DNA of 64,000 bases, from positions 29,522,011-29,586,010 of the forward strand of contig CP092868.1 of NCBI GenBank assembly GCA_030710605.1, read 5' to 3'. The position numbers and the translations under genes were made by a program. A model generated the notes under the pieces. It was given only the letters and a program-made list of their open reading frames with translations. It had not been told where the DNA came from and did no database searches. Below, in pieces: positions 63,563 to 64,000 of this stretch. Numbering within the stretch: the stretch's first letter is position 1; each line of letters opens with the position of its first letter. Source of the DNA: Cordylochernes scorpioides. Lineage: Eukaryota; Arthropoda; Arachnida; Pseudoscorpiones; Chernetidae.

Positions 63563-63605
63563 TATATATATATATATTAATTAATTGATTGCTCTATATT
63601 TTCAA

Positions 63606-63646
<41 letters not shown>

Positions 63647-63664
63647 ATATAAAAATATGTTTTT

Positions 63665-63965
63665 CAAATATATTTTATAGATTAAAATACTCTGTTTAAA
63701 TCGACCGCCAGAGGTCAAGCTTACCCTATAAAAACTCATTGTTGTTATTTCCCGCTGGCCGGCTCAAATCCTTGTACATTATGTAAATAATCTTTTGTTT
63801 TCCTTGTTCTACTCGCCTTTAGCCAGGAAGTACTTTAATCAAATTATGTTTTTTTATATATTCATAAGTTCAATTAAAGAAATCACTAATCAAAACGCTT
63901 TTAAATATTTTTTGCCACGACTGAAATTACCATAATCCTTAACATGATCAAAAATACAACAGGAA
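63665..63965 (-). repeat. Family G dispersed repeat
   Basis: GACCGCCAGAGGTCAAGCTT, CCGCTGGCCGGCTCAAATCC and TCTACTCGCCTTTAGCCAGG match 58165-58465 in reverse. The best-preserved minus-oriented copy. Confidence 0.65.
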
Positions 63966-64000
63966 ATCTTATCATTTTAAATTTTATAATATATATATAT

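Overview
The window is AT-rich metazoan nuclear DNA made almost entirely of transposable elements. I could not recognise a single host protein-coding gene. The combination of Penelope-like elements with a GIY-YIG endonuclease, Tc1/mariner and pogo-like DNA elements, Helitrons, Ty1/copia, RNase H-bearing LINEs whose 3' end runs into an ACAACAACA tail, and tRNA-derived SINEs fits an arthropod, perhaps an arachnid. That placement is an inference from element types, not from a host gene.

Left third (1-18.5 kb): a decayed Tc1 transposase cut by the window edge; a Helitron end carrying a tRNA-Gly fragment; a tRNA-headed SINE (called SINE-A here); a solo LTR; foldback elements (FB1, FB2); a MITE whose inner part is amplified into an 8-unit array; a mariner-type MITE and a second foldback family (family E) that carry a complete tRNA-like gene; Penelope-derived hairpins; and a 4.65-kb LTR element with near-identical 563/564-bp LTRs but no recognisable pol (LARD-like).

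Middle (18.5-36 kb): a Penelope-like element present as an inverted pair. One copy is split at a TA by a 10.86-kb mariner-like element with 472-bp terminal inverted repeats. That element is itself filled by an RNase H LINE (LINE1), which is interrupted by a second LINE (LINE2, plus strand) and a third (LINE3, minus strand) lying tail to tail. At 31.3-35.9 kb sits a young Ty1/copia element: two 258-bp LTRs identical by eye, a 5-bp target duplication and a 1249-codon gag-pol frame broken once near its end in an A run.

Right half (36-64 kb): several Helitrons (TC start, GC-rich hairpin, CTAG end), one with a 73-bp minisatellite inside and one with a captured tRNA-Gly fragment; a nearly canonical tRNA-Gly(GCC); pogo-like MITEs; more SINE-A, FB1, FB2 and family E copies; a U6 snRNA segment embedded between two copies of the LINE1 tail; a 2.8-kb array of an 82-bp satellite with higher-order structure; and a 678-bp TRIM-like LTR element inserted at ATAT.

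The elements interact mainly by nesting, which gives a relative order of insertion (Penelope before the mariner-like element before LINE1 before LINE2/LINE3; the 61.5-kb foldback before the TRIM). Long inverted repeats are unusually dense. Family labels (SINE-A, FB1, FB2, E, F, G, LINE1-3) are mine and local to this window. Coordinates of decayed elements are good to about 5-30 bp. All identities are by eye.
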